A DNA stretch of 32,147 nt from Nitrospirales bacterium (GTDB lineage Bacteria > Nitrospirota > Nitrospiria > Nitrospirales > UBA2166): positions 1 to 32,147 of the forward strand of contig DTRN01000107.1 in assembly GCA_012965905.1 (NCBI GenBank). The letters run 5' to 3'. Shown here piece after piece: positions 26,050 to 32,147 of the stretch. Position 1 is the first letter of the stretch, and each line of letters starts with the position of its first letter. The notes beneath the pieces are model-generated. The model was given only the letters and a program-made list of their open reading frames with translations. It was not told the DNA's origin and searched no databases. Both the position numbers and the translations under genes were made by a program.

Positions 26050-26093
26050 TGTGACATAATTATCACGGCCCTGTGATTTTCCTGTGATCTGTG
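26050..26093 (+). promoter_or_regulatory. 11-bp-period TGTGA half sites upstream of the spondin-msrP operon
   Basis: TGTGAC at 26050, the inverted form TATCAC at 26061, TGTGAT at 26072 and TGTGAT at 26083 lie exactly 11 nt apart, one helical turn. OmpR/PhoB-type response regulators bind direct repeats with this period. A CRP-like reading (TGTGA-N6-TCACA) fails because the spacer is 8. No good -35/-10 pair could be assigned. Confidence 0.35.
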
Positions 26094-26196
26094 CGGCGTA
26101 TGCCTATGACTATTGAACGTCACCTGGGTATCTGACGGGCCTGACCTTAACCCATCACCACGTCGTACGATGGTGAGAACAGAAAGGAGTTTCACG

Positions 26197-26880
26197 ATGC
26201 CCAGAATGATCACCAGCGCGTTGGCGAGTATCATATTCTTTGTCGGTACCCCAGCCCTTGCCCTCGCCCAAACCGCCGGAACCTATGCGGTCACGATTAC
26301 CAATCTTACCCGCGGACAGTCCTTTACACCCATCCTGGTTGCAAGCCACTTGCAGAATTTCGCCATGTTCACCGCGGGACCGGTAGCCAGTGAAGCACTC
26401 TCTCTATTGGCCGAAGGCGGCGACACCGGCCCGATGACCACTGTCCTCCAAGACTCCGGTAGCATACTCGATATTGTCACTGCCGAAGGGCTCCTGAACC
26501 CGGGTAAGAGTGTGACCGTCATGGTTGCGGGTGATGACATTTATCCTCGAATCTCAGTCGCAGCCATGCTGATTCCAACCAACGATGCCTTCTTTGCCAT
26601 ACAGGGGATGAAACTCCCAAAAAACAATAAGACCAGGATCGGCACAGCGGTAGCATATGACGCTGGAAGCGAGCCTAATGATGAGAGTTGCACCTCGATC
26701 CCTGGCCCCATCTGTAACGGAGAGGGCCCATCACCCGCCGCCGGAGGCGAAGGGTTCATCCACGTTCATGCTGGGATCCACGGAATCGGTGATCTCGTCG
26801 CGGCCGACCGGGACTGGCGAAATCCGGTCGCACTGATTACGATAGTGTTAGTGTCTGAAAGCGGCAACGCATCCAACTAG
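26197..26880 (+). CDS. Secreted spondin-domain protein
   Basis: The start is ATG at 26197, behind AAAGGAG; the frame is open to 26113 but that part has no ribosome site. 227 residues: a Sec signal peptide (A-L-A-S-I-I-F-F-V-G-T-P-A-L-A-L-A-Q, cleavage near residue 23), then a spondin_N-like domain starting Y-A-V-T-I-T-N-L-T-R-G-Q-S-F-T-P and containing V-A-A-M-L-I-P-T-N-D-A-F-F-A and, near the end, H-V-H-A-G-I-H-G-I-G-D-L. It is exported to the periplasm or beyond. The function of bacterial spondin_N proteins is not established. It is the first gene of a three-gene operon with msrP and the ankyrin gene. Confidence 0.85.
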   Translation: MPRMITSALASIIFFVGTPALALAQTAGTYAVTITNLTRGQSFTPILVASHLQNFAMFTAGPVASEALSLLAEGGDTGPMTTVLQDSGSILDIVTAEGLLNPGKSVTVMVAGDDIYPRISVAAMLIPTNDAFFAIQGMKLPKNNKTRIGTAVAYDAGSEPNDESCTSIPGPICNGEGPSPAAGGEGFIHVHAGIHGIGDLVAADRDWRNPVALITIVLVSESGNASN

Positions 26881-26906
26881 AACGCTGAAGATAAGGAGAA
26901 GAGATC

Positions 26907-27911
26907 ATGCCAATGATTCCACGCCGTCACGGATGGGAAATATCAGACGCCGAAGCGACACCAGAGTCCGTGTACCTCAATCGTCGTCAGGTCCTGACCC
27001 AGGCTGCGGCGGCTGGGATCAGCGGTGTGTTGGCATTTCAGCCATGGAACAGCACCGCATGGGCTGCTAAGAATCCCTTAGTGACCGGCAAACAAGCCAA
27101 TCCTCCGGCTGCTGACAAGTACCCCGCCGGCAAGAACACCATGTATACCCTCGATCGGCCACTGACCGATGAACGGGTTGCGGCCATGTTTAACAATTTC
27201 TACGAATTCAGCACCGTGAGCAAAACGAACATCTGGAAACTCGTTGAAGACTGGCCAACGAATCCGTGGACGGTCGAAATTGGTGGTCTGGTACCAAAGC
27301 CAAAGACCTATGATATCGATGATCTCATACGGAAGATGACCTTGGAGGAACGGCTCTATCGTCACCGTTGCGTTGAAGCATGGGCCATGGCAGTTCCGTG
27401 GACGGGCTTTCGGCTGAAGGAACTCATTGAACTGGTCCAACCCCTATCCTCCGCGACGCATGTGAAATTCACCACCTTTATGGATCCCGGCCATGCGCCA
27501 AGTCAGAGAGGCATCTGGAGCTTGTTTTCATCAGGCATGTGGCCATACGTCGAAGGACTGACGATGGCGGAAGCGACCAATGAGATGACGCTGATGGCCA
27601 CGGGAATCTACGGACGTCCTATTTTGAAACAACATGGTGCGCCACTGCGTTTGGTAGTACCGTGGAAATATGGATATAAAGGCGCAAAATCGATCGTGAA
27701 AATTGAATTTGTGAAGGAGCAGCCCAAAACATATTGGAACCAGGCCGTTCCCAGCGAATACGACTTCCTCGCCAATGTGAATCCGAAGATCCCGCACAGA
27801 CGATGGTCGCAAGAGACCGAGTGGATGATTCCTGACCGGTCGGTCCGACGCCCAACGATGCTCTACAATGGCTATGGGGAATGGGTCGCGCATTTGTACA
27901 AGAAGGCGTGA
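26907..27911 (+). CDS. msrP: MsrP-like (YedY) molybdopterin methionine-sulfoxide reductase
   Basis: A sulfite-oxidase-fold molybdoenzyme of 334 residues, predicted to reduce methionine sulfoxide in exported proteins. It has a twin-arginine signal (N-R-R-Q-V-L-T-Q-A-A-A-A-G, residues 26-38) and the Mo-ligand C155 in Y-R-H-R-C-V-E-A-W. The segments D-P-G-H-A-P-S-Q and L-R-L-V-V-P-W-K-Y-G-Y-K-G-A-K-S-I are conserved in the family. A strong AAGGAG sits 8 nt before ATG. The haem membrane partner MsrQ is not next to it. In E. coli msrPQ responds to a hypochlorite-sensing two-component system; the kinase fragment upstream may be a relic of a comparable arrangement (inference). Confidence 0.9.
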   Translation: MPMIPRRHGWEISDAEATPESVYLNRRQVLTQAAAAGISGVLAFQPWNSTAWAAKNPLVTGKQANPPAADKYPAGKNTMYTLDRPLTDERVAAMFNNFYEFSTVSKTNIWKLVEDWPTNPWTVEIGGLVPKPKTYDIDDLIRKMTLEERLYRHRCVEAWAMAVPWTGFRLKELIELVQPLSSATHVKFTTFMDPGHAPSQRGIWSLFSSGMWPYVEGLTMAEATNEMTLMATGIYGRPILKQHGAPLRLVVPWKYGYKGAKSIVKIEFVKEQPKTYWNQAVPSEYDFLANVNPKIPHRRWSQETEWMIPDRSVRRPTMLYNGYGEWVAHLYKKA

Positions 27912-27930
27912 AACAGGAGGAAGCCTGATC

Positions 27931-28206
27931 ATGACACTTCGCCGACACCTCGTGGGATTCAGCATGTTGGTGAGTCTCGCGATGCTCTCCCCAGCCATGG
28001 CCGGACCGCTTCACGATGCCGCCAAATCTGGCGATCTCGATCAGGTTCGACAACTGACCGCTGCCCCACAGGGCTTCTTTGCAAAACTCAAACAGATCAT
28101 CGGCAGTGATGGGGACGTGAATGCCAAAGATCAAGATGGCGCGACGCCCCTGCACAAAGCCGCATTAGGCGGGCATAAGGACGTGGTCGGGCTCCTGCTC
28201 ATGTAG
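27931..28206 (+). CDS. Exported ankyrin-repeat protein, 3'-truncated
   Basis: 91 residues from ATG 27931 (AGGAGG 10 nt upstream; the frame is open to 27868 inside msrP). A signal peptide ending near A-M-A-G is followed by L-H-D-A-A-K-S-G-D-L-D-Q-V and one ankyrin repeat, D-G-A-T-P-L-H-K-A-A-L-G-G-H-K-D-V-V-G-L-L-L, which stops after one more Met. Intact ankyrin repeats continue with a loop and further units, so the protein ends in mid-repeat. The stop lies in the 3' end of the opposing dioxygenase gene (8-nt overlap). It is co-oriented with msrP and probably in its operon. It is likely broken. Confidence 0.75.
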   Translation: MTLRRHLVGFSMLVSLAMLSPAMAGPLHDAAKSGDLDQVRQLTAAPQGFFAKLKQIIGSDGDVNAKDQDGATPLHKAALGGHKDVVGLLLM

Positions 28207-28873
28207 TTGGCCGTACGGTAAGGTCAAAGTTGTAAAGTCCAGTCTCAGGCTCAAACTCACTTCCAGGATCTTGACGCTCGACCATGACACGATATCGCTC
28301 GGCGCGAGGCACATTCTGAAAAATGAAATCTGATTCCAGATACCGGTCGCCAACAAAATACATCTGCGTCGTCAACTCGTGATGTGTGGACCCCACAACC
28401 TTAAAATGGACATGTGAAGGCCGGATCCACCCACGTCCGGCCGGATACTGTCCGGGAATGACCGTTTTGAAAAGATACTGACCCTCTTGATCAGTGACGG
28501 CGCGACCCCATGACTGAAAGTTCAAATCGAGAGGAACGGAATTCCGGCGTTCACGTGGGTGGTTATAACGCCCGCGTGCCGTTGCCTGCCATATCTCGAC
28601 CGTGGTGCCTTGAACAGGCCGACAATGGCCATCTAATATCTGGCCACGAATATAGATAATCTGGCCTTCTGCCCTCCCCGGCTTTCCCGACACCACCGTC
28701 AAATCATTGTCTTCATCAAGCTGCCGATCAACTGGATAAAAGGGGCCTTCTGTTTGCTCCGGAGTCAGATCGCACGGAAATGAGTCGGCCCGCCTGACAC
28801 AGGCAAGCCCAAACATCGATGACGCGAGTCCGATGGCCGAACTCGTCAATAGCTGTCGCCGAGAGATCAACAT
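28199..28873 (-). CDS. Exported intradiol ring-cleavage dioxygenase-like protein
   Basis: 224 residues with the protocatechuate/catechol intradiol dioxygenase fold. All four iron ligands are in place: Y103 (G-R-Y-N-H), Y143 (G-Q-Y-P), H154 and H156 (R-P-S-H-V-H-F). It also has T-E-G-P-F-Y-P near 41 and E-I-W-Q-A near 93. The N-terminus (S-R-R-Q-L-L-T-S-S) is a twin-arginine-like export signal, with a cysteine at 25 that might be lipidated (G-L-A-C is a poor lipobox). No aromatic-degradation genes are nearby, so the substrate is unknown. It is divergent from the thioredoxin-like gene across 152 nt in which I could not assign a promoter. Confidence 0.87.
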   Translation of the reverse strand: MLISRRQLLTSSAIGLASSMFGLACVRRADSFPCDLTPEQTEGPFYPVDRQLDEDNDLTVVSGKPGRAEGQIIYIRGQILDGHCRPVQGTTVEIWQATARGRYNHPRERRNSVPLDLNFQSWGRAVTDQEGQYLFKTVIPGQYPAGRGWIRPSHVHFKVVGSTHHELTTQMYFVGDRYLESDFIFQNVPRAERYRVMVERQDPGSEFEPETGLYNFDLTVRPTT

Positions 28874-29025
28874 AGTCTCTCCCTCTCACGATGTGCTGTC
28901 ATCTGGATCCACCACTGCCTATACAGTAGCCGACATCACGTTTCGATCACAAACGAATCACATGTTAATTACAGATGACAATACCATTGCAATGAGGAGT
29001 ACAATCAGAAGCAAAGGAAAACGAT

Positions 29026-29556
29026 ATGCATATATTATCTCGCTATAGGGTAGCCGCCGTAATCCTCATAACACTGTCACTTATCATTACCACCACCCTT
29101 CAGGTCAACGCTCGAGTTGGCCATCCGGTGCCGGAGATTACGAATACGCAATGGCTCAATTCCAAACCTCTCCAACCAGCAGACCTCCGAGGCAAGGTTG
29201 TTCTGGTCAAGTTTTGGACCTTCGGCTGCTACAACTGCAAAGCCGTTGAGCCGTACGTCAAGAAGTGGCATGAAACCTATGCTGATAAGGGGCTAATCGT
29301 CATCGCTGTCCATTCCCCTGAATTTGACTATGAACGATCAGTCAAGAACGTCGAACAATATATTCGGGACAATCAGATTCGATACGCGGTGCCGATCGAC
29401 AATGACTACGCAACCTGGAAGAAATTCCAAAATCGGTATTGGCCGACGCTCTACCTCATCGACAAGCAAGGCGTAATTCAGCATGTGAGAATTGGTGAGG
29501 GAGGGTATACAGAAACAGAACGTCGTATCAACGAGCTTCTCGCTGAACAGCCTTAG
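29026..29556 (+). CDS. Exported thioredoxin-like protein (TlpA/DipZ-C type)
   Basis: 176 residues: an N-terminal signal or anchor helix (A-A-V-I-L-I-T-L-S-L-I-I-T-T-T-L), then a redoxin domain with the active site F-W-T-F-G-C68-Y-N-C71, H-S-P-E-F near 100 and the cis-Pro loop Y-W-P-T-L-Y-L-I-D near 145. It is predicted to act in the periplasm as a thiol-disulfide oxidoreductase. The C-Y-N-C pair differs from the common C-P-x-C of cytochrome-maturation TlpA and resembles DipZ-type domains. Ribosome site AAAGG precedes ATG. It converges with trmL, overlapping by 4 nt. Confidence 0.88.
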   Translation: MHILSRYRVAAVILITLSLIITTTLQVNARVGHPVPEITNTQWLNSKPLQPADLRGKVVLVKFWTFGCYNCKAVEPYVKKWHETYADKGLIVIAVHSPEFDYERSVKNVEQYIRDNQIRYAVPIDNDYATWKKFQNRYWPTLYLIDKQGVIQHVRIGEGGYTETERRINELLAEQP

Positions 29557-30089
29557 TACATTTTATCCTTGGCCAACCAAGCATGAAACGGTTTCGCCAA
29601 GCGAAGGCTTTCGTAGAGCGCAATACCCGCTGCGGTCGATAGATTGAGTGAACGTGTCTCGGCAGTGATCGGAATATAGAACGTCGCTTTGGCATATCGT
29701 TGGAGAATCTCATCTGGCAGCCCACGGGTTTCGGAACCAAAAATAAGAAAGAGCCGAGCGGGTCTCGGCATTGACCAGAACGGAGTCGTGCCACGTTTAG
29801 AGAAAATCACCACTTCTTCATCTTTCGGTGCTATGTCGCGCACAAAGGTGTCGAAGTCTTCCCAGATTTGCAATTTGACGTTCTCCCAGTAGTCTAATCC
29901 TGCGCGCTTCACCTCTCGACTCTCCAGCGAGAAACTCATCGGCTTGACCACATGCAAAAACGCCCCTGTAGCAAGACAGGTTCGCCCAATGTTGCCGGTG
30001 TTCCAATGAATTTCCGGACGAACGAGAACGACATGACGTTCACAGAATTCTCCAGCAATCTCACGATCTTCCTGCGACATGTTCCACAT
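29553..30089 (-). CDS. trmL: tRNA (cytidine(34)-2'-O)-methyltransferase
   Basis: A SPOUT-class RNA methyltransferase of 178 residues that should 2'-O-methylate the wobble base of tRNA-Leu isoacceptors. The motifs are V-R-P-E-I-H-W-N-T-G-N-I-G-R-T-C (motif 1), L-I-F-G-S-E-T-R-G-L-P (motif 2) and the knot-forming I-P-I-T-A-E-T-R-S-L-N-L-S-T-A-A-G-I-A (motif 3). The start is ATG at 30089 or ATG at 30080; neither has a clear ribosome site. It overlaps the upstream ATPase gene by 29 nt (or 20), so the two are coupled. The N-terminus is about 15 residues longer than in E. coli TrmL. Confidence 0.92.
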   Translation of the reverse strand: MWNMSQEDREIAGEFCERHVVLVRPEIHWNTGNIGRTCLATGAFLHVVKPMSFSLESREVKRAGLDYWENVKLQIWEDFDTFVRDIAPKDEEVVIFSKRGTTPFWSMPRPARLFLIFGSETRGLPDEILQRYAKATFYIPITAETRSLNLSTAAGIALYESLRLAKPFHAWLAKDKMY

Positions 30090-30936
30090 ACCACAGGTTA
30101 AAGAGCGCTGAATTTGCGAAGAGTGTCGCTTCGTCGTTTCGAATGCAGCGGCTGATCACGCCAAGCCAGGAAAGCATATCTGCGACGGCTTTGAGCGTCG
30201 TCTGCTCTAGAGCCTCTGCCGCTATCTGCGGATTCACCGGCGCCGCGAGACGTACCAGATAGTGAAGCAGCCTATGTTCAATAGGGGTTTTCAGTTGCTG
30301 AACAACATTGAGAAAGAACGGTGCTAACATCTCACTCACCTCGGACCATACCGCTGCAACATCGGCATCAGCATTGAAATCGCGATCCTGTGCACAGAGG
30401 ACGTTGAGAACATAGGGATGGGTGCCAGCCAGGGCAAGAATGGATTCAACCTGCTCATTTAGATGCGACGCGCAAACCAGTTGCCGCGCATCCTTGTCGA
30501 GCAGAACGGCTAACGGTATCCGACGCAGCTCAGATGCCCATCCATTAACAGACACCTCGTCATGCCAGCGTCGGCCACCAGCCATGACCACTCGCAATCC
30601 TGAACTGTGGCTTAAAAAATCTCGGATGGTGCCTTTTTTTTCACACAGCGCATCACAATTATCCAGCAGATAGATGCCAATTGGTGGATCGGGAACAACA
30701 GCCAACAACATCTCTTGGTCATCCGCGTTATCCAAATCAAGGTAGCGTGACGTCATCGCATCACGATCAAGACGCTGGTTCAAGTCCAAAAGAAATGAGC
30801 TTTTACCCAACTTGGGGCCACCAAACACCACCAACGATTCGTGGCGACCAAGACGCCACATGACGTTCCGCAACATTCCATCACGCCCAACCAGGGGTCG
30901 CGAGGTGCCCCTATTGTGTTGACTTACAAAGTCCAC
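30061..30936 (-). CDS. AAA-type P-loop ATPase, unknown function
   Basis: 291 residues from GTG at 30936. The N-terminus reads P-L-V-G-R-D-G, a common lead-in to STAND/ORC-like ATPases. Walker A is G39-G-P-K-L-G-K-S-S and Walker B is near 90-98 (I-G-I-Y-L-L-D-N-C-D). R-V-V-M-A-G-G-R-R-W looks like sensor 1. The C-terminal part is helical, with winged-helix character (H-R-L-L-H-Y-L-V-R-L near 223). It resembles archaeal-type or MNS/ORC-like ATPases but I cannot place a family. It lies 27 nt after the exported protein gene and is coupled to trmL. Confidence 0.7.
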   Translation of the reverse strand: MDFVSQHNRGTSRPLVGRDGMLRNVMWRLGRHESLVVFGGPKLGKSSFLLDLNQRLDRDAMTSRYLDLDNADDQEMLLAVVPDPPIGIYLLDNCDALCEKKGTIRDFLSHSSGLRVVMAGGRRWHDEVSVNGWASELRRIPLAVLLDKDARQLVCASHLNEQVESILALAGTHPYVLNVLCAQDRDFNADADVAAVWSEVSEMLAPFFLNVVQQLKTPIEHRLLHYLVRLAAPVNPQIAAEALEQTTLKAVADMLSWLGVISRCIRNDEATLFANSALFNLWYVEHVAGRS

Positions 30937-30963
30937 AACACCCCGACAATAGACACCGTCAGT

Positions 30964-31674
30964 TCAGAATGAGCTGTTAAGGCGAGTTGGGCTCGGCACA
31001 CGGAAAGAAGGTCTGTCCACCAAAACTCCTCGGGCAAGCTCATCTTCGGTCGGCTGTAGTTGTCGTATAGACTCCGACACGATCTCGATACATTCTTCGA
31101 TCGTCGCATCTTCGAACCGTCCACGACACATCATCAAGCCAGCACTTAACACCGTGGTTTCAAGTGAGGTTACAAAATTGAACTGGCTGACGCCCCCGAG
31201 CCCTTCGTAGATATTTCCCCAGTCGTGCAGTATCACTTGCTGGAACGGCAACCCAGGTGTCCGGCGTGGATCAAAATCAATATTCGCTTTCAGCGTGAGC
31301 AATCCAGGTCCAATCGTTTCGCCGTTTTCTTCAATCAATTCAAACTGATGTGGGCAAACTTCATAGACATTCGCCTGGGCCAGATTAAATGCATAAACCC
31401 GGTCAGAATACTGCTTGATTGTTTGAGGCACAAATTGGGGGGGGGTTGCGACGGCAAACAAAAAACGTTCTTCGGGTAGACCATCATGATAACGATATTT
31501 GAAGACAATTTTGGTTTTGAGTTTGTCAGGATCATCAGGCGAAGCCTTCTTGATCACCTCATTCACCCGAACGCCCCACTCCCCTTCCAGCCCGGCAAAT
31601 GATGCCAGCGGTACGACCGTAAGAAAGAATAAAGCCACAATGAAACGCACGGAATGTTTCACGATGCTTTCCAT
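30964..31674 (-). CDS. Exported protein of unknown function
   Basis: 236 residues with a clear Sec signal peptide (F-I-V-A-L-F-F-L-T-V-V-P-L-A-S-F-A-G, cleavage near residue 27) and a good ribosome site (GAGGGTGA) before ATG 31674. The mature part is mixed alpha/beta, with one pair of likely periplasmic cysteines (E-V-C-P-H-Q near 105 and M-M-C-R-G-R near 182, plus E-E-C-I-E). I recognise no family. It lies upstream of the ATPase and 102 nt downstream of the radical SAM gene in the same direction. Confidence 0.75.
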   Translation of the reverse strand: MESIVKHSVRFIVALFFLTVVPLASFAGLEGEWGVRVNEVIKKASPDDPDKLKTKIVFKYRYHDGLPEERFLFAVATPPQFVPQTIKQYSDRVYAFNLAQANVYEVCPHQFELIEENGETIGPGLLTLKANIDFDPRRTPGLPFQQVILHDWGNIYEGLGGVSQFNFVTSLETTVLSAGLMMCRGRFEDATIEECIEIVSESIRQLQPTEDELARGVLVDRPSFRVPSPTRLNSSF

Positions 31675-31760
31675 TTCACCCTCTTGTTTTCTTCTGATTC
31701 CGCAACCAGAATCTCACCCATTTTGTTGAAGTGTTTGATCTCATATTGTACGATACTCAC
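31659..31760 (-). CDS. Possible 33-residue ORF in the gap before the exported protein
   Basis: A GTG-initiated frame (31760) fills almost the whole gap between the radical SAM gene and the exported protein and overlaps the latter's start by 16 nt. The translation is protein-like in composition (charged and amphipathic, for example E-I-L-V-A-E-S-E-E-N-K-R-V-K-W-K). There is no well-spaced ribosome site and no family recognised. It may be chance. Confidence 0.2.
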   Translation of the reverse strand: MSIVQYEIKHFNKMGEILVAESEENKRVKWKAS

Positions 31761-31776
31761 CTTTTCTATGGCACAC

Positions 31777-32147
31777 TCAAAGCTGCGTGCGTTGTGGGCG
31801 GAGGATTTCGCCAAGTGTCAGCAGCACGTCTCGTCCTGACTTGGCTTCCAGCCCTTTAGAAAGGCTCGAGTCGGCATACTGCATATCGACCGGCTGGGAT
31901 TGCCGACTTCGGGTTCTGTCCCACGCTCCAAGACAGGCTCGTGCGATAAGTTTGTTCAGCGGTGCCGGGTTGTAGAGGAGTTTTTTGATATTTTGTGGTG
32001 TCAGGTTCAACGGATTGTAGCCGTGTGACAGATAGCCTTCTTCTAACAATCGTTGTTCGAGTCCGGTGTTCGGCTGAATACCCAAGAAGAATAACATCGG
32101 ATAGACCTGCTTTTCGCCAAGAATCTCGACGATCGTGTTGTAGCCAT
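31777..32147 (-). CDS. B12-binding radical SAM protein, C-terminal part (5' end outside window)
   Basis: The frame stays open to the right edge of the window, so only about the last 123 residues are seen; the ATG at 32097 is internal. The visible part has Y-P-M-L-F-F-L-G-I-Q-P-N-T-G-L-E-Q-R-L-L-E-E-G-Y-L, matching the segment that follows the radical SAM barrel in BchE-like B12-dependent enzymes (pattern F-F-x-G-x-Q-P-x-T), and a helical tail. The radical SAM cysteines and the B12 domain are outside the window. Substrate unknown. Confidence 0.7.
   Translation of the reverse strand, partial: GYNTIVEILGEKQVYPMLFFLGIQPNTGLEQRLLEEGYLSHGYNPLNLTPQNIKKLLYNPAPLNKLIARACLGAWDRTRSRQSQPVDMQYADSSLSKGLEAKSGRDVLLTLGEILRPQRTQL

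Noticed and set aside
26050-26067. CRP/FNR-type palindrome TGTGA...TCAC
   Set aside because: The spacer is 8 nt rather than 6 and the outer bases do not match; the 11-nt repeat reading fits better.
26155-26176. TCACCA...TGGTGA inverted repeat before the spondin gene as a riboswitch or terminator
   Set aside because: Only 6 bp with a 10-nt loop and no T-tract; too weak to call.
1-32147. CRISPR arrays, insertion sequences, rRNA genes or phage genes
   Set aside because: None seen on either strand; no repeat-spacer pattern, transposase or integrase motif was found.

Overview
The window looks like a chromosomal segment of a Nitrospira-type bacterium (Nitrospirota). I infer this from the LL-diaminopimelate aminotransferase route to lysine, the mix of arg, lysA-dap, folK and panC genes in one run, and a NarK / NirB-NirD / NasA nitrate-assimilation block. 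No rRNA or other strong taxonomic marker is present, so the assignment is moderate. The first gene (glycosyltransferase) and the last gene (B12-type radical SAM protein) are cut by the window edges.

Region 1 (1252-13346, all minus strand) reads in transcription order: a LysM lipoprotein, tRNA-Leu(CAG), then argD-argF-argG-argH, a tiny LptM/YifL-like lipoprotein, lysA-dapF-dapA-dapB-dapL, folK and panC. The protein genes from argD to panC overlap or lie within 40 nt of each other, so about 11.3 kb is probably a single operon for arginine, lysine/peptidoglycan diaminopimelate, folate and pantothenate. A likely small membrane protein (13644-13805) sits alone on the plus strand.

Region 2 (13898-24825) is a nitrate-assimilation island: a PP2C phosphatase-Ser/Thr kinase fusion and a NarK-type transporter (minus), a divergent fused NirB-NirD nitrite reductase of 992 residues (plus), a YefM/YoeB-like toxin-antitoxin pair, and a minus-strand pair made of a NasA-type molybdoenzyme and a fused DmsB-DmsC electron-transfer/membrane subunit. 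By eye I find sigma-54 (-24/-12) elements in front of all three transcription units (17122-17137 minus, 17336-17351 plus, 24840-24855 minus) and a 20-nt inverted repeat between the two divergent ones. This suggests nitrogen-limitation control by an NtrC-like activator. The membrane-anchored partner suggests that nitrate reduction is fed by quinol rather than by soluble ferredoxin.

Region 3 (25059-28873) looks rearranged. A universal stress protein gene has lost its 5' half and abuts, head to head with 16 nt overlap, a histidine-kinase gene reduced to its C-terminal ATPase domain. There follow a spondin-domain protein, a MsrP-like molybdoenzyme and an ankyrin protein that stops inside its repeat exactly where the next gene's 3' end begins. 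Both edges of the approximately 25.56-28.20 kb block therefore cut genes. Upstream of the spondin-msrP-ankyrin operon is an 11-bp-period set of TGTGA-like half sites, as an OmpR-type regulator would bind.

Region 4 (28199-32147) holds an exported intradiol dioxygenase, a secreted thioredoxin-like protein, and a minus-strand run of a radical SAM protein (partial), an exported protein of unknown function, an AAA-type ATPase and TrmL.
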